Positions 8,188 through 16,208 of a DNA stretch of 64,000 nucleotides are shown piece after piece; the stretch's first letter is position 1; each line of letters starts with the position of its first letter. This DNA comes from Cytophagales bacterium. GTDB lineage: Bacteria > Bacteroidota > Bacteroidia > Cytophagales > Flammeovirgaceae. The position numbers and the translations under genes were made by a program. Location: assembly GCA_025056215.1 (NCBI GenBank), contig JANWWC010000004.1, positions 186,001 to 250,000 of the forward strand, read 5' to 3'. Under the pieces are notes generated by a model, which saw only the letters and a list, made by a program, of their open reading frames with translations, made no database searches and was not told the DNA's origin.

Positions 8188-9477
8188 TTACAGAGGTGTA
8201 TTGACATCAAACTTTTCAAGAATATCTGATACTTTTTTCAAGAACATTCCTCCTAGTGCACCGTCGATGACGCGATGATCGTAAGAGTGCGAAATGAACA
8301 TCAGATAACGAATTCCAATAAAATCGCCTTGCGGTGTTTCGATAACAGCAGGTTTTTTCTTAATTGCACCAAAAGACATGATAGCTACTTGAGGTTGGAC
8401 AATGATAGGAGTCCCGAGCATATTGCCAAATGTGCCGATATTAGAAATAGTATAAGTGCCTCCTTGCAATTCATCAGGTTGCAATTTCCCAGCTCTTGCG
8501 CGCTTTGCTAAATCGTTTACAGCTAAAACCAATCCTGAAAGACTTAACTTGTCCGCATTCTTAATAACAGGCACGATAGTGTTTCCATCTGGCAACGCAA
8601 CTGCACAACCTACATGAATTTTTTTGTGGCGAATAATTTTTTCTCCTTCTACTGAAATGTTGATTTCTGGAAATTCTTTCAATGCTTGTACAACTGCTTG
8701 AATAAATACAGGAGTATATGTAAGAGCAGCGCCTTCGCGTTCGTGGAAAGTTCGCATCATAGCATTTTTCCACTTAACGAGGTTTGTTACATCGCTCTCG
8801 ATGAAAGTAGTTACATGGACTGATGTATTTTTAGATTCTATCATGCGCTGCGCAATAATTTTGCGCATTCTGTCCATTTCGATGATATCGGATTCTCCGC
8901 TTAACGAAGAGGTTTGCAAAATGTTAGGTGTGGCGATAGGTTTTTGGAAAGAGCTTTCTGAAATTGGCTCTTCTGTACGTTTTGACTGACGTTGTTCGAT
9001 GTATTCTAAAATATCTTTTTTGGTAACCCTTCCGTCTTTGCCAGTTCCTGGGATAGTTGCTAATTCTTGAAGAGAAATGTTTTCTTGTTGTGCAATGTTG
9101 CGCACTAAAGGGGAATAAAATCGCTCTTCATTTGAAGAAAAAGAAGAACTTTTAAGAGACTCAGTGATATTGTTAGGAAGAGGTTGAACTGATTTTTCTT
9201 GGAAAGAAACAGAAGACCCGTTGTTAGTTTCGCTTTCTAAGATTCGCAAAATTGCAATTGGCTTTCCAACGGGAACTACATCCCCGGGTTGAACTAAAAT
9301 TTTTTCAAGAATACCTGAAAAGGGAGCTGGAATATCCGTATCTACTTTATCTGTAGCTACCTCCAACACTGATTCATCTTGTTGTACAATATCGCCCACG
9401 TTTTTGAGCCACCTCAGAATAGTGCCCTCCATGACACTTTCTCCCATTCGAGGCATCGTCATTTCTATTGTGCGCAT
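8188..9477 (-). CDS. dihydrolipoamide acyltransferase, E2 of a 2-oxoacid dehydrogenase
   Basis: 429 residues with the classic E2 order: a single lipoyl domain (1-77, lipoyl-lysine Lys44 in ATDKVDT), a Ser/Asn-rich linker, a peripheral-subunit-binding domain (about 119-162, GTGKDGRVTKKDIL), a second linker and the catalytic domain ending in DHRVIDG (His401, Asp405). It transfers an acyl group from E1 to CoA. The single lipoyl domain and Bacteroidota context suggest the branched-chain or 2-oxoglutarate complex, but E1 and E3 are not adjacent, so the substrate is left open. The ATG at 9477 begins with MRTIEMTMPRMGESV, typical of the family. Confidence 0.93.
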   Translation of the reverse strand: MRTIEMTMPRMGESVMEGTILRWLKNVGDIVQQDESVLEVATDKVDTDIPAPFSGILEKILVQPGDVVPVGKPIAILRILESETNNGSSVSFQEKSVQPLPNNITESLKSSSFSSNEERFYSPLVRNIAQQENISLQELATIPGTGKDGRVTKKDILEYIEQRQSKRTEEPISESSFQKPIATPNILQTSSLSGESDIIEMDRMRKIIAQRMIESKNTSVHVTTFIESDVTNLVKWKNAMMRTFHEREGAALTYTPVFIQAVVQALKEFPEINISVEGEKIIRHKKIHVGCAVALPDGNTIVPVIKNADKLSLSGLVLAVNDLAKRARAGKLQPDELQGGTYTISNIGTFGNMLGTPIIVQPQVAIMSFGAIKKKPAVIETPQGDFIGIRYLMFISHSYDHRVIDGALGGMFLKKVSDILEKFDVNTPL

Positions 9478-9576
9478 AGGTACTCTTGTTTAGGGAGTCT
9501 CTCGAAAAAGATTTTCTTGCAAAGCTAATGAGTATTTTCATGATTTTTTTCACTATATTGAGAAAAATCATCTCTT

Positions 9577-10278
9577 ATGGAGCATTTATTTTTCGACTTA
9601 GATCATACTCTTTGGGATTTTGAACGTTGTGCTACCGAAACCCTCGAAGAATTGTACATAGAATTTCGTTTGCATAGGTTTCATTTTTCTTTAGAAGAAT
9701 TTCAAAGGAGTTTTAAGCGCATCAATGCGCGGCTGTGGGATTTGTACAACCGAAACCAAATTAATAAGGAGTACATTCAGAAAGAGAGATTTGCCCTTGT
9801 ATTTGAAGCATTGCAAGTAAGTCGGAAAGAAATTCCTTCTACCTTGCAAGAAGAGTATTCTTATCGTTGCCCTAGAAAAAAATATTTACAATCTCATGCA
9901 CTTGATGTATTAAAGTCGTTGTATTCTCATTACAAACTTCATGTTATTACTAATGGCTTTGAAGAAGTACAACGAGTTAAGATGGAATCTTCAGGCATTC
10001 TGCCTTATTTTGATGTAGTTGTTACCTCGCAATCGATAGAAGGTTATAAAAAGCCCGACCCACAAATTTTTTACTTTGCTCTTTCACGAGCGAAAACAAC
10101 CCCTCAGGCTTCTTGGATGATCGGAGATGACTTGCTTGCCGATATCCTTGGCGCTCAAAACGTAGGAATGAACACCATTTTTTATAATCCTTTAAGGCAT
10201 AAGCATAATTTGCGACCCTCTGTGGAAATTACTTCTTTGCGCGAAATCAAAAGTTTGTTTTTGAAAAATTCTTGCTAA
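9577..10278 (+). CDS. yjjG: YjjG-family HAD phosphatase (noncanonical pyrimidine nucleotidase)
   Basis: 233 residues. HAD motif I FDLDHT (Asp7, Asp9), motif II ITNGF, motif III lysine in EGYKKPDP, and motif IV MIGDDLLADILGA are all present. The YjjG subfamily is recognised by the N-terminal HLFFDLDHTLWDFE pattern and the TNGFEEVQ segment; characterised members dephosphorylate damaged or noncanonical nucleoside monophosphates (house-cleaning role). The gene is divergent from the E2 gene and is followed by DUF2252 after 29 bases, so the two may be co-transcribed. Confidence 0.88.
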   Translation: MEHLFFDLDHTLWDFERCATETLEELYIEFRLHRFHFSLEEFQRSFKRINARLWDLYNRNQINKEYIQKERFALVFEALQVSRKEIPSTLQEEYSYRCPRKKYLQSHALDVLKSLYSHYKLHVITNGFEEVQRVKMESSGILPYFDVVVTSQSIEGYKKPDPQIFYFALSRAKTTPQASWMIGDDLLADILGAQNVGMNTIFYNPLRHKHNLRPSVEITSLREIKSLFLKNSC

Positions 10279-10307
10279 ATCTCGTTAAACAACTAACTCT
10301 TACACCT

Positions 10308-11645
10308 ATGAAGATACTTTTCAAAGATAGTGTCAATAACCGCGCTCACGATGTATGGGAAGCAATTAAGCTTCATCATCTGCAAACAGACAAAAATCAG
10401 AAAGCTAAGCTTCAAAAAATGTTTGCTTCGCCGTATTTGTTTTTTCGCGGCACTAACCATTTGTTTTGGTATGACTTTGCAGGAGATTGGAGACTTAGCA
10501 AATTTGGTAACGAACGAACTATCACATGGCTTATTGGCGATGCGCATATCCATAATATTGGAGTATTTTCTAACCAAAAAAATGAAGTGGTGTTAGGCAT
10601 TAACGACTTTGATGATGCTATTCCCGAAGATTATCAATATGATTTGTGGCGGTTTGCTACGAGTATTGTTTTAGCTATGCAGGAATCAAATTTAGATATA
10701 AGAAAAGCAAAATCGGTAGTAAAACGATTGGCTGCAGGGTACTTAGAAACTATTATGCGTTATGAAGAGCAGGAACCAGTTTCTGTTTTTAATGAGCAGC
10801 GTCTTAAAGGGGCTTTAAAAAAATTTATTCATCGCACTAAAGATACACAAGGGACAGCCAAAATGCTATCTAAATATACCGTTCTTACAGAGAAAGGAAG
10901 AATGTTTTGCGAAAGTCATACCGATTTCGAACATCTTTCACAAGAAGAAGAAAATGAGTTCAGGCAAGCGTTTCTTTCTTATGTTCCTTATTGTTCTGAA
11001 GGTGCGAGTTCGAATATTTTACGATTGAAAGATGTAGTAAAACGATTAAATGCTGGAACAGGTTCTTTAGGTCTCAAACGTTATTTTGCGCTTATTGAAG
11101 TAGAAGAAGAGCAAGATGTAATTTTAGATATTAAAGAGATTCGAGCGCCTACCGCCTTTCCACATTTGAGTGCTTTGCGTCAGTTAGAGTATCGACAGAA
11201 TTTCTCTCATGAAGGAGAAAGATTTGTTACGGCTGCATATTCATTTGTTAGGTGTTACGATAAATATTTGGGATTTATTAAAATATCAAACGATTACTTT
11301 GCTGTGCGTTCTCGGTGTCCTTTTAAAAAGAGTTTTGATACGTCTAAGATTAAAAGCATAGAGAAATGGGAAAAAACAGCTGCGCAATGGGGAAAAATTT
11401 TGGCAAATGCTCATCGAAATGCGGCAGCGCATTATAATCATGCAAAAACACCTTTCTTATTTGAGCAAGAAATTTCTACACTTGTTGTAGGCAGAGAAGA
11501 TGACTTTGCAAAACTCGTATCGCAAACTGCTCTAAGCTATGCCGACCAAGTTATGCGCGACTGGGAATGTTTTGTAAAAGAATTTGAATTTCATTATCAA
11601 AAGATGTTTGCAAGCAACCAATCTGCTGAAATCGAAAATGGTTGA
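10308..11645 (+). CDS. DUF2252 family protein (kinase-like fold)
   Basis: 445 residues from the ATG at 10308. An upstream TTG at 10272 would overlap yjjG and add a poor N-terminus, so it was not used. DUF2252 hallmarks are FFRGTNHLFWYD near 45-56, GDAHIHN at 77-83 and INDFDDA at 98-104. The GDxHxxN/DFDD arrangement resembles the catalytic and metal-binding loops of aminoglycoside/choline kinase-like enzymes, but the substrate of this family is not known. The 3' end overlaps the convergent ABC ATPase gene by 49 bases. Confidence 0.87.
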   Translation: MKILFKDSVNNRAHDVWEAIKLHHLQTDKNQKAKLQKMFASPYLFFRGTNHLFWYDFAGDWRLSKFGNERTITWLIGDAHIHNIGVFSNQKNEVVLGINDFDDAIPEDYQYDLWRFATSIVLAMQESNLDIRKAKSVVKRLAAGYLETIMRYEEQEPVSVFNEQRLKGALKKFIHRTKDTQGTAKMLSKYTVLTEKGRMFCESHTDFEHLSQEEENEFRQAFLSYVPYCSEGASSNILRLKDVVKRLNAGTGSLGLKRYFALIEVEEEQDVILDIKEIRAPTAFPHLSALRQLEYRQNFSHEGERFVTAAYSFVRCYDKYLGFIKISNDYFAVRSRCPFKKSFDTSKIKSIEKWEKTAAQWGKILANAHRNAAAHYNHAKTPFLFEQEISTLVVGREDDFAKLVSQTALSYADQVMRDWECFVKEFEFHYQKMFASNQSAEIENG

Positions 11646-12286
11646 GAGTACACTCGTAGCTTTTTTTCTCGGTCGATTATCCAGACGTGAGTAGCGTAAG
11701 AAAAAGCAAATTCAATATCGTGTGTGATAAGCAAAATTCCTTTTTTTTTCTGAATAGAGAGTTGCTTTAGAAACTTAAAAACAAACAACTTTTGAGAAAT
11801 ATCCATAAAGGCAGTTGGCTCATCGAGAAATAGCAGAGGAGTATTCTGAGCAATTGCAGATGCTAACCATACTTTTTGGCGTTCTCCATCGCTCAAATGA
11901 CATAACTTGCGTTGTAACCATGCTTGGGTGCCAGTTTCTGATGCTATACTTAAGGGACTTATTCGTTGCTCAGAAGGCACAACGTATTGACGAATGTAAT
12001 ACAGTTCTTTTACAGTAAGAAAAGGAGAATACTCAGAACTTGTAAAATTAATAGCAATTTTGCGAGCAATTTCTAAGGTAGAAAAGTTAGAAATAGGGAT
12101 CTGGTCTAAAAGAATTTCTCCATCTAAAGCAGGATGAAAGCCTCCTAATGTTTGTAAAAGTGTAGACTTTCCCGAACCATTAGCACCCAATAATACGTGA
12201 AATTCTTCCTCTGAAATAGAAATGTTAATATGACTTAGCACTTTATTGCGACCATATCCTACGGATAAACCGCGAGCCACAAGCAT
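11597..12286 (-). CDS. ABC transporter ATP-binding protein, FecE/HmuV type, orphan
   Basis: 229 residues: Walker A GANGSGKST near 34-42, Q-loop region, signature LSDGERQKV, Walker B LLFLDEPT and H-loop THD. Sequence style matches ATPases of iron-siderophore, heme and cobalamin importers. No permease or binding protein is adjacent; the only FecCD permease seen is at 59474-60478. A match to the Bacteroidota promoter consensus lies upstream at 12322-12351. The gene overlaps the DUF2252 gene tail to tail. Confidence 0.88.
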   Translation of the reverse strand: MLVARGLSVGYGRNKVLSHINISISEEEFHVLLGANGSGKSTLLQTLGGFHPALDGEILLDQIPISNFSTLEIARKIAINFTSSEYSPFLTVKELYYIRQYVVPSEQRISPLSIASETGTQAWLQRKLCHLSDGERQKVWLASAIAQNTPLLFLDEPTAFMDISQKLFVFKFLKQLSIQKKKGILLITHDIEFAFSYATHVWIIDREKKLRVYSQPFSISADWLLANIF

Positions 12287-12321
12287 ATCTTTTTTGTAAC
12301 AATTTTGTAATCTTTTTATAT

Positions 12322-12351
12322 CAAAGTTACAGATTTTTAGTTACTTGCAAA
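12322..12351 (-). promoter_or_regulatory. Bacteroidota-type promoter for the ABC ATPase gene
   Basis: On the minus strand TTTG (12351-12348), an 18-base spacer, then TAACTTTG (12329-12322), an exact fit to TTTG-N19-TAnnTTTG allowing one base in spacing. The start codon is 36 bases downstream. Confidence 0.6.
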
Positions 12352-12364
12352 AAAAATTTAATAT

Positions 12365-13600
12365 ATGATTCATTTCCAAGAGTTTTTTCTTGATAATGGT
12401 TTGCATGTAATCGTTCATGAAGATAAAACCGTACCGATTGCAGTACTGAACCTAATGTACGACGTAGGCTCCCGCGATGAAGATGAAAATAAAACAGGCT
12501 TTGCTCATTTGTTCGAACATTTGATGTTTGGAGGCTCTCTTCATATTCCTTATTATGACCGAGAAGTACAGCGAGTCGGTGGAGAAAACAATGCTTTTAC
12601 GTCTCCTGATGTAACGAATTATTACATTATTCTGCCTGCCTCCAACATAGAGACCGCTTTTTGGTTGGAATCCGATAGGATGTTAGGGCTGAATTTTTTG
12701 CCTGAAGTGTTAGAGAGAGAAAAAAGTGTAGTTATTGAGGAGTTTAAACAGCGATATCTAAATCAGCCATATGGCGATGCTTGGCTAAAACTCAGGCCCT
12801 TGGCTTATCGAAAACATCCTTACCAGTGGGCAACGATCGGTAAAGAAATTGCTCATATTGAGCGCGCTACTATGCACGATGTGCAAGATTTTTTCTTTCA
12901 CCATTACGCGCCTAACAATGCTGTATTATGTGTAGCGGGGAATGTTACATTAGAGCAAATCAAGAGGTTATCCGAAAAGTGGTTTGGAGATATTCCACCC
13001 AGAGAAGTTCCTGCTCGAAAACTTCCTCAAGAACCTCCTCAAAAGGAAATGCGATTTTTAGAATTAAATACAAAAGTGCCTGTCGATATGATTTACATGG
13101 CATTTCATATGGTAGGCAAGAATCACCCTGATTTTTTTGCTACTGATTTGCTGAGCAATGTATTAGGAGGACGAGAGTCAAGTCGGTTATATCGAAAATT
13201 AGTGAAAGAACGAGAGTTATTTACTTATATTGACACTTATGTATTAGGTTCCTTTGACCCAGGATTGTTGGTCATCAATGGAAGAATAACTTCAAGAACT
13301 TCTTTTCAGACTGCTTTTCAAGCTATTCAAGAAATTATAGAAGAGCTTCTTCATGAGACCATTAGCGAAGAAGAACTTGAAAAAGTTAAAAACCAAGCAG
13401 AATCTTCTTTAATTTATGACGAAATGGAACTTCTGAATCGCGCCATGAACTTATGCTATGGAGCTTTAATGGGAAATGTAAATTTTATCAATGAAGAAAT
13501 AGATAGGTTTAAACAAGTTACTTCTACAGATATTCAAAGAGTAGCTCAGCAAGTACTTCCTTTACACAACTGTTCAGTTTTGTACTACAAAGCGGAATAA
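12365..13600 (+). CDS. M16 family zinc metallopeptidase (pitrilysin type), cytoplasmic
   Basis: 411 residues. The inverted zinc motif HLFEH is at 48-52, with downstream Glu125/126 (VVIEEFKQR) as third ligand. The middle part carries the R/Y-type C-terminal half-domain (GGRESSRLYRKLVKERELF). At about 45 kDa it is the single-unit (two-domain) form that normally dimerises, like the beta subunit of mitochondrial processing peptidase. No signal peptide is seen, so it should act in the cytoplasm. Divergent from the ABC ATPase; no M16 partner follows. Confidence 0.92.
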   Translation: MIHFQEFFLDNGLHVIVHEDKTVPIAVLNLMYDVGSRDEDENKTGFAHLFEHLMFGGSLHIPYYDREVQRVGGENNAFTSPDVTNYYIILPASNIETAFWLESDRMLGLNFLPEVLEREKSVVIEEFKQRYLNQPYGDAWLKLRPLAYRKHPYQWATIGKEIAHIERATMHDVQDFFFHHYAPNNAVLCVAGNVTLEQIKRLSEKWFGDIPPREVPARKLPQEPPQKEMRFLELNTKVPVDMIYMAFHMVGKNHPDFFATDLLSNVLGGRESSRLYRKLVKERELFTYIDTYVLGSFDPGLLVINGRITSRTSFQTAFQAIQEIIEELLHETISEEELEKVKNQAESSLIYDEMELLNRAMNLCYGALMGNVNFINEEIDRFKQVTSTDIQRVAQQVLPLHNCSVLYYKAE

Positions 13601-13622
13601 TTTCTTAATATTTTTTTATTTA

Positions 13623-13652
13623 ATTGATTTTCAAGGGTTATCGATAGCTTTG
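13623..13652 (+). promoter_or_regulatory. candidate promoter for nspC
   Basis: ATTG (one mismatch to TTTG) at 13623, an 18-base spacer, then an exact TAGCTTTG at 13645-13652. The ATG of nspC lies 108 bases downstream. Confidence 0.4.
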
Positions 13653-13760
13653 CTAAAAAGGTAAGATTCTCTTTCTTTTTAAAAATATTCGCCAACAGTT
13701 TTTTATGATACCAACCTCAAAGTTTTGCAACTTTCGGAAAAAATAAAAAAATTTTTGAAT

Positions 13761-14897
13761 ATGGTAGATCTTACTTCGGTCCCTTCTCCATGTTTTTTGT
13801 TAGAAGAAAAGTTATTGCGCAATAACTTAGAACTTTTGCATTATGTTCAGAAAGAAGCAGGCGTTAAAATTATTTTAGCCTTGAAAGGCTTTGCGATGTA
13901 CCACACTTTTGATTTGGTGCGTCAATACTTGCCAGGTACTACTGCCAGTTCTTTAAACGAAGCGCGTTTAGGTTTTGAAGAATTCGGTGGAGAAGTACAT
14001 GCTTATAGCCCTGCTTATCTCGAACGCGAGTTTGATGAACTGATGACTTATTGCGGGCATATTACTTTTAATTCCATTAATCAATATTTTCATTTTAAAC
14101 CTAGAATAGAGGCTTTTTCTAAAAAAATTTCATGCGGTTTAAGAATCAATCCTGAATATTCTCCCGTCAAGACAGATTTGTACAATCCTTGTGTAAAAGG
14201 CTCGCGTCTGGGAGTTACCTCTAAACAACTCAGCGACCGACTTCCTGAAGGCATCGAAGGATTGCATTCACACAATCTTTGTGAAAGTTCGGCAGAGGCT
14301 CTCGAAGAGACACTTCAGAATATTCGTGTTAAATTCGGAAAGTTTTTATCTCAAATTCAATGGTTGAACTTAGGAGGCGGACATGCTATCACGCGGAAAG
14401 GTTATAACATAGATTTATTGATTAAAACTTTAAAAAATTTTAAAAACGAATACTCGCATTTAGAAATCATCTTAGAGCCAGGAAGCGCTGTAGCTTGGGA
14501 AACAGGATACCTAGTAGCTACAGTATTAGATATTGTTGAAAACGATGGGGTTCTTTCTGCTATGCTCGATGTATCTTTTACATGTCATATGCCTGATACG
14601 CTTGAAATGCCTTATAAGCCTCGTATTCATGGCGCTTTCGAGCCTATAGAAGGCCTACCAACTTATAAGATGGGAGGACTTTCTTGTTTGGCAGGCGACG
14701 TTATGGGTGATTATAGCTTTCCCAAGCCCCTTCAAATAGGCGATAAGCTTATTTTTGACGATATGATTCATTATACAATGGTAAAAACTACAAACTTTAA
14801 TGGAGTACCTTTGCCCTATTTTGCAATTCGAAAAGAAAGCGGGGAACTGCAAATTGTTCGAGAACCGCGTTACGAACATTTTAAAGATAGATTGTAA
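13761..14897 (+). CDS. nspC: carboxynorspermidine decarboxylase
   Basis: 378 residues from the ATG at 13761; a TTG at 13725 would add 12 residues ahead of the conserved VPSPCF start and is less likely. It is a PLP enzyme of the alanine-racemase fold group: Lys42 in LALKGFAM binds PLP, and the family markers RINPEYSPV, NPCVKGSRLG, GLHSHNLCES, LNLGGGHAITR and EPGSAVAWETG are present. It decarboxylates carboxyspermidine or carboxynorspermidine in the alternative polyamine pathway common in Bacteroidota. The partner dehydrogenase is not in the window. The convergent thioesterase gene begins at the next base. Confidence 0.94.
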   Translation: MVDLTSVPSPCFLLEEKLLRNNLELLHYVQKEAGVKIILALKGFAMYHTFDLVRQYLPGTTASSLNEARLGFEEFGGEVHAYSPAYLEREFDELMTYCGHITFNSINQYFHFKPRIEAFSKKISCGLRINPEYSPVKTDLYNPCVKGSRLGVTSKQLSDRLPEGIEGLHSHNLCESSAEALEETLQNIRVKFGKFLSQIQWLNLGGGHAITRKGYNIDLLIKTLKNFKNEYSHLEIILEPGSAVAWETGYLVATVLDIVENDGVLSAMLDVSFTCHMPDTLEMPYKPRIHGAFEPIEGLPTYKMGGLSCLAGDVMGDYSFPKPLQIGDKLIFDDMIHYTMVKTTNFNGVPLPYFAIRKESGELQIVREPRYEHFKDRL

Positions 14898-15362
14898 TCA
14901 TGAATGATGGTGTTTTAACCTTGATTGCCGGCGTTGAAGAGCAGTTTCGTATAGGTATTTTTCTTCTTCAGTTTGTGGAATCAATTCGGGTACTTCTGTA
15001 GGAATACCTTTTTCATTAAGTGCTACGTAAGTAAAAAACGCTTGATTCGCTAATAAATGCTTGCCTGTCACATGATTTTCTGCCCATACTTTGATATGGA
15101 CTTCCATAGAAGTGCGAAAAGCTCGTGTTACCTTAGCTTCTAAAGTGATGATATCGCCAAGAATAATGGGGTGGCGAAATGAAATTTGATCGGCTGAAGC
15201 TGTTACTACAGTGCGACGCGCATGTTTTTGCGCTGCAATGGCGCCTGTCATATCCATCATCATCATGAGTTTGCCTCCAAACATATTACCTAGCGTGTTG
15301 GTATCGTTAGGCAAAAGCATTTCTGAACAAACTGTATAAGAATCAGATGGTTTTTTTGCCAT
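14898..15362 (-). CDS. acyl-CoA thioesterase, hotdog fold (YciA/cytosolic type)
   Basis: 154 residues, one hotdog domain. The LPNDTNTLGNMFGGKLM motif with Asn and Asp near 19-20, and the A/SFRHPI and VTRAFRTSMEV strands, match acyl-CoA hydrolases of the cytosolic/YciA group, which act as hexamers. It would release CoA from short or medium acyl-CoA. The chain-length preference cannot be read from sequence. The stop codon abuts that of nspC with no spacer. Confidence 0.9.
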   Translation of the reverse strand: MAKKPSDSYTVCSEMLLPNDTNTLGNMFGGKLMMMMDMTGAIAAQKHARRTVVTASADQISFRHPIILGDIITLEAKVTRAFRTSMEVHIKVWAENHVTGKHLLANQAFFTYVALNEKGIPTEVPELIPQTEEEKYLYETALQRRQSRLKHHHS

Positions 15363-15371
15363 ACTACTTAA

Positions 15372-16178
15372 TTATTTGGTGGAAAGATTACTTGCTTTTT
15401 TTTCGTTGTTGATGAGAAAAGGAGTTTTACCATCTGTAATGATAATTTGGGTAGAAGGAGAATTAGCTAATGCTCGAAATACATCAAGAGACTTCCATTC
15501 TATATAAAGAGGTGTCAGACCGTCCGCAATGATTTTTTGTGCATCGCGAATTCCCTCTGCTTCAATTCTTTTTCTTTCTGCCTCCAAGCGCTCTCGTTGG
15601 AGTACAAACTCCATGCGTTGTGCTTCTTGTTCTGCTTCAAGTTTGGCTTCTATAGCGTCTGCTAAACCCTCGGGAAGTTTGATAGTCTTGAGAAGAACTG
15701 CTTCTACTACAAAGCCTCTATCCGCAACTAACGATTTGAGTTTTTCCGTAAGATGTGCTTCAATATTAGCTCTTTCTTTCGTATGAACATCTTTAGCAAA
15801 AAATGAAGAAGTAACATTTGCTACTGCTGAGCGCAAAACACTTCTTAAAAGCACTTCCTCATAATCTCTTACACCAATATTAGAGATAATATCGTATACT
15901 TTTTCTTGTTGAATGCGGTAGAGAAGCGTTACGCTAATGTTGATATTTAACCCTTCTTTGGAAGGGAAATTATCATTCATAGTAAGATTTTGTGTGCGTG
16001 TAGAGATTTTAATGATTTTGGTAAAAAAAGGATTATAAAAATAGAGATTCGGATACAATATTTTATCTTTTAATTTTCCGAATTTTCGTTTGACTCCAAC
16101 CTCCCCTTGGCGAACAGTACGTGGCATGCAAGCCGAAAGAAAAAAAATAATATACAAAATGAAAAAGTATTTTCTCAT
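15372..16178 (-). CDS. prohibitin/SPFH-domain lipoprotein
   Basis: 268 residues from the ATG at 16178; a TTG start at 16199 would add seven residues. The N-terminus MRKYFFILYIIFFLSAC is a lipoprotein signal with Cys17. An SPFH domain follows (VRQGEVGVKRKFGKL to about 190), then a charged coiled coil rich in EAE and LEAERKRIEAEG, as in prohibitins. SPFH proteins form large membrane-bound rings. A lipid anchor instead of a transmembrane helix places this one outside the cytoplasm. It lies 30 bases behind mrdA on the same strand, so a link to cell-wall elongation is possible but only inferred. Confidence 0.88.
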   Translation of the reverse strand: MRKYFFILYIIFFLSACMPRTVRQGEVGVKRKFGKLKDKILYPNLYFYNPFFTKIIKISTRTQNLTMNDNFPSKEGLNINISVTLLYRIQQEKVYDIISNIGVRDYEEVLLRSVLRSAVANVTSSFFAKDVHTKERANIEAHLTEKLKSLVADRGFVVEAVLLKTIKLPEGLADAIEAKLEAEQEAQRMEFVLQRERLEAERKRIEAEGIRDAQKIIADGLTPLYIEWKSLDVFRALANSPSTQIIITDGKTPFLINNEKKASNLSTK

Positions 16179-16208
16179 GAGAAAAATATGTTTTATCAAA
16201 TGTATTTA

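Noticed and set aside
13725-13760. TTG start for nspC at 13725, and similar TTG starts for several other genes (10272, 16199, 28408, 39295, 39728, 41588).
   Set aside because: In each case an in-frame ATG downstream gives the family-typical N-terminus or a proper signal peptide. Only pbpC (32976) has no better choice than TTG.
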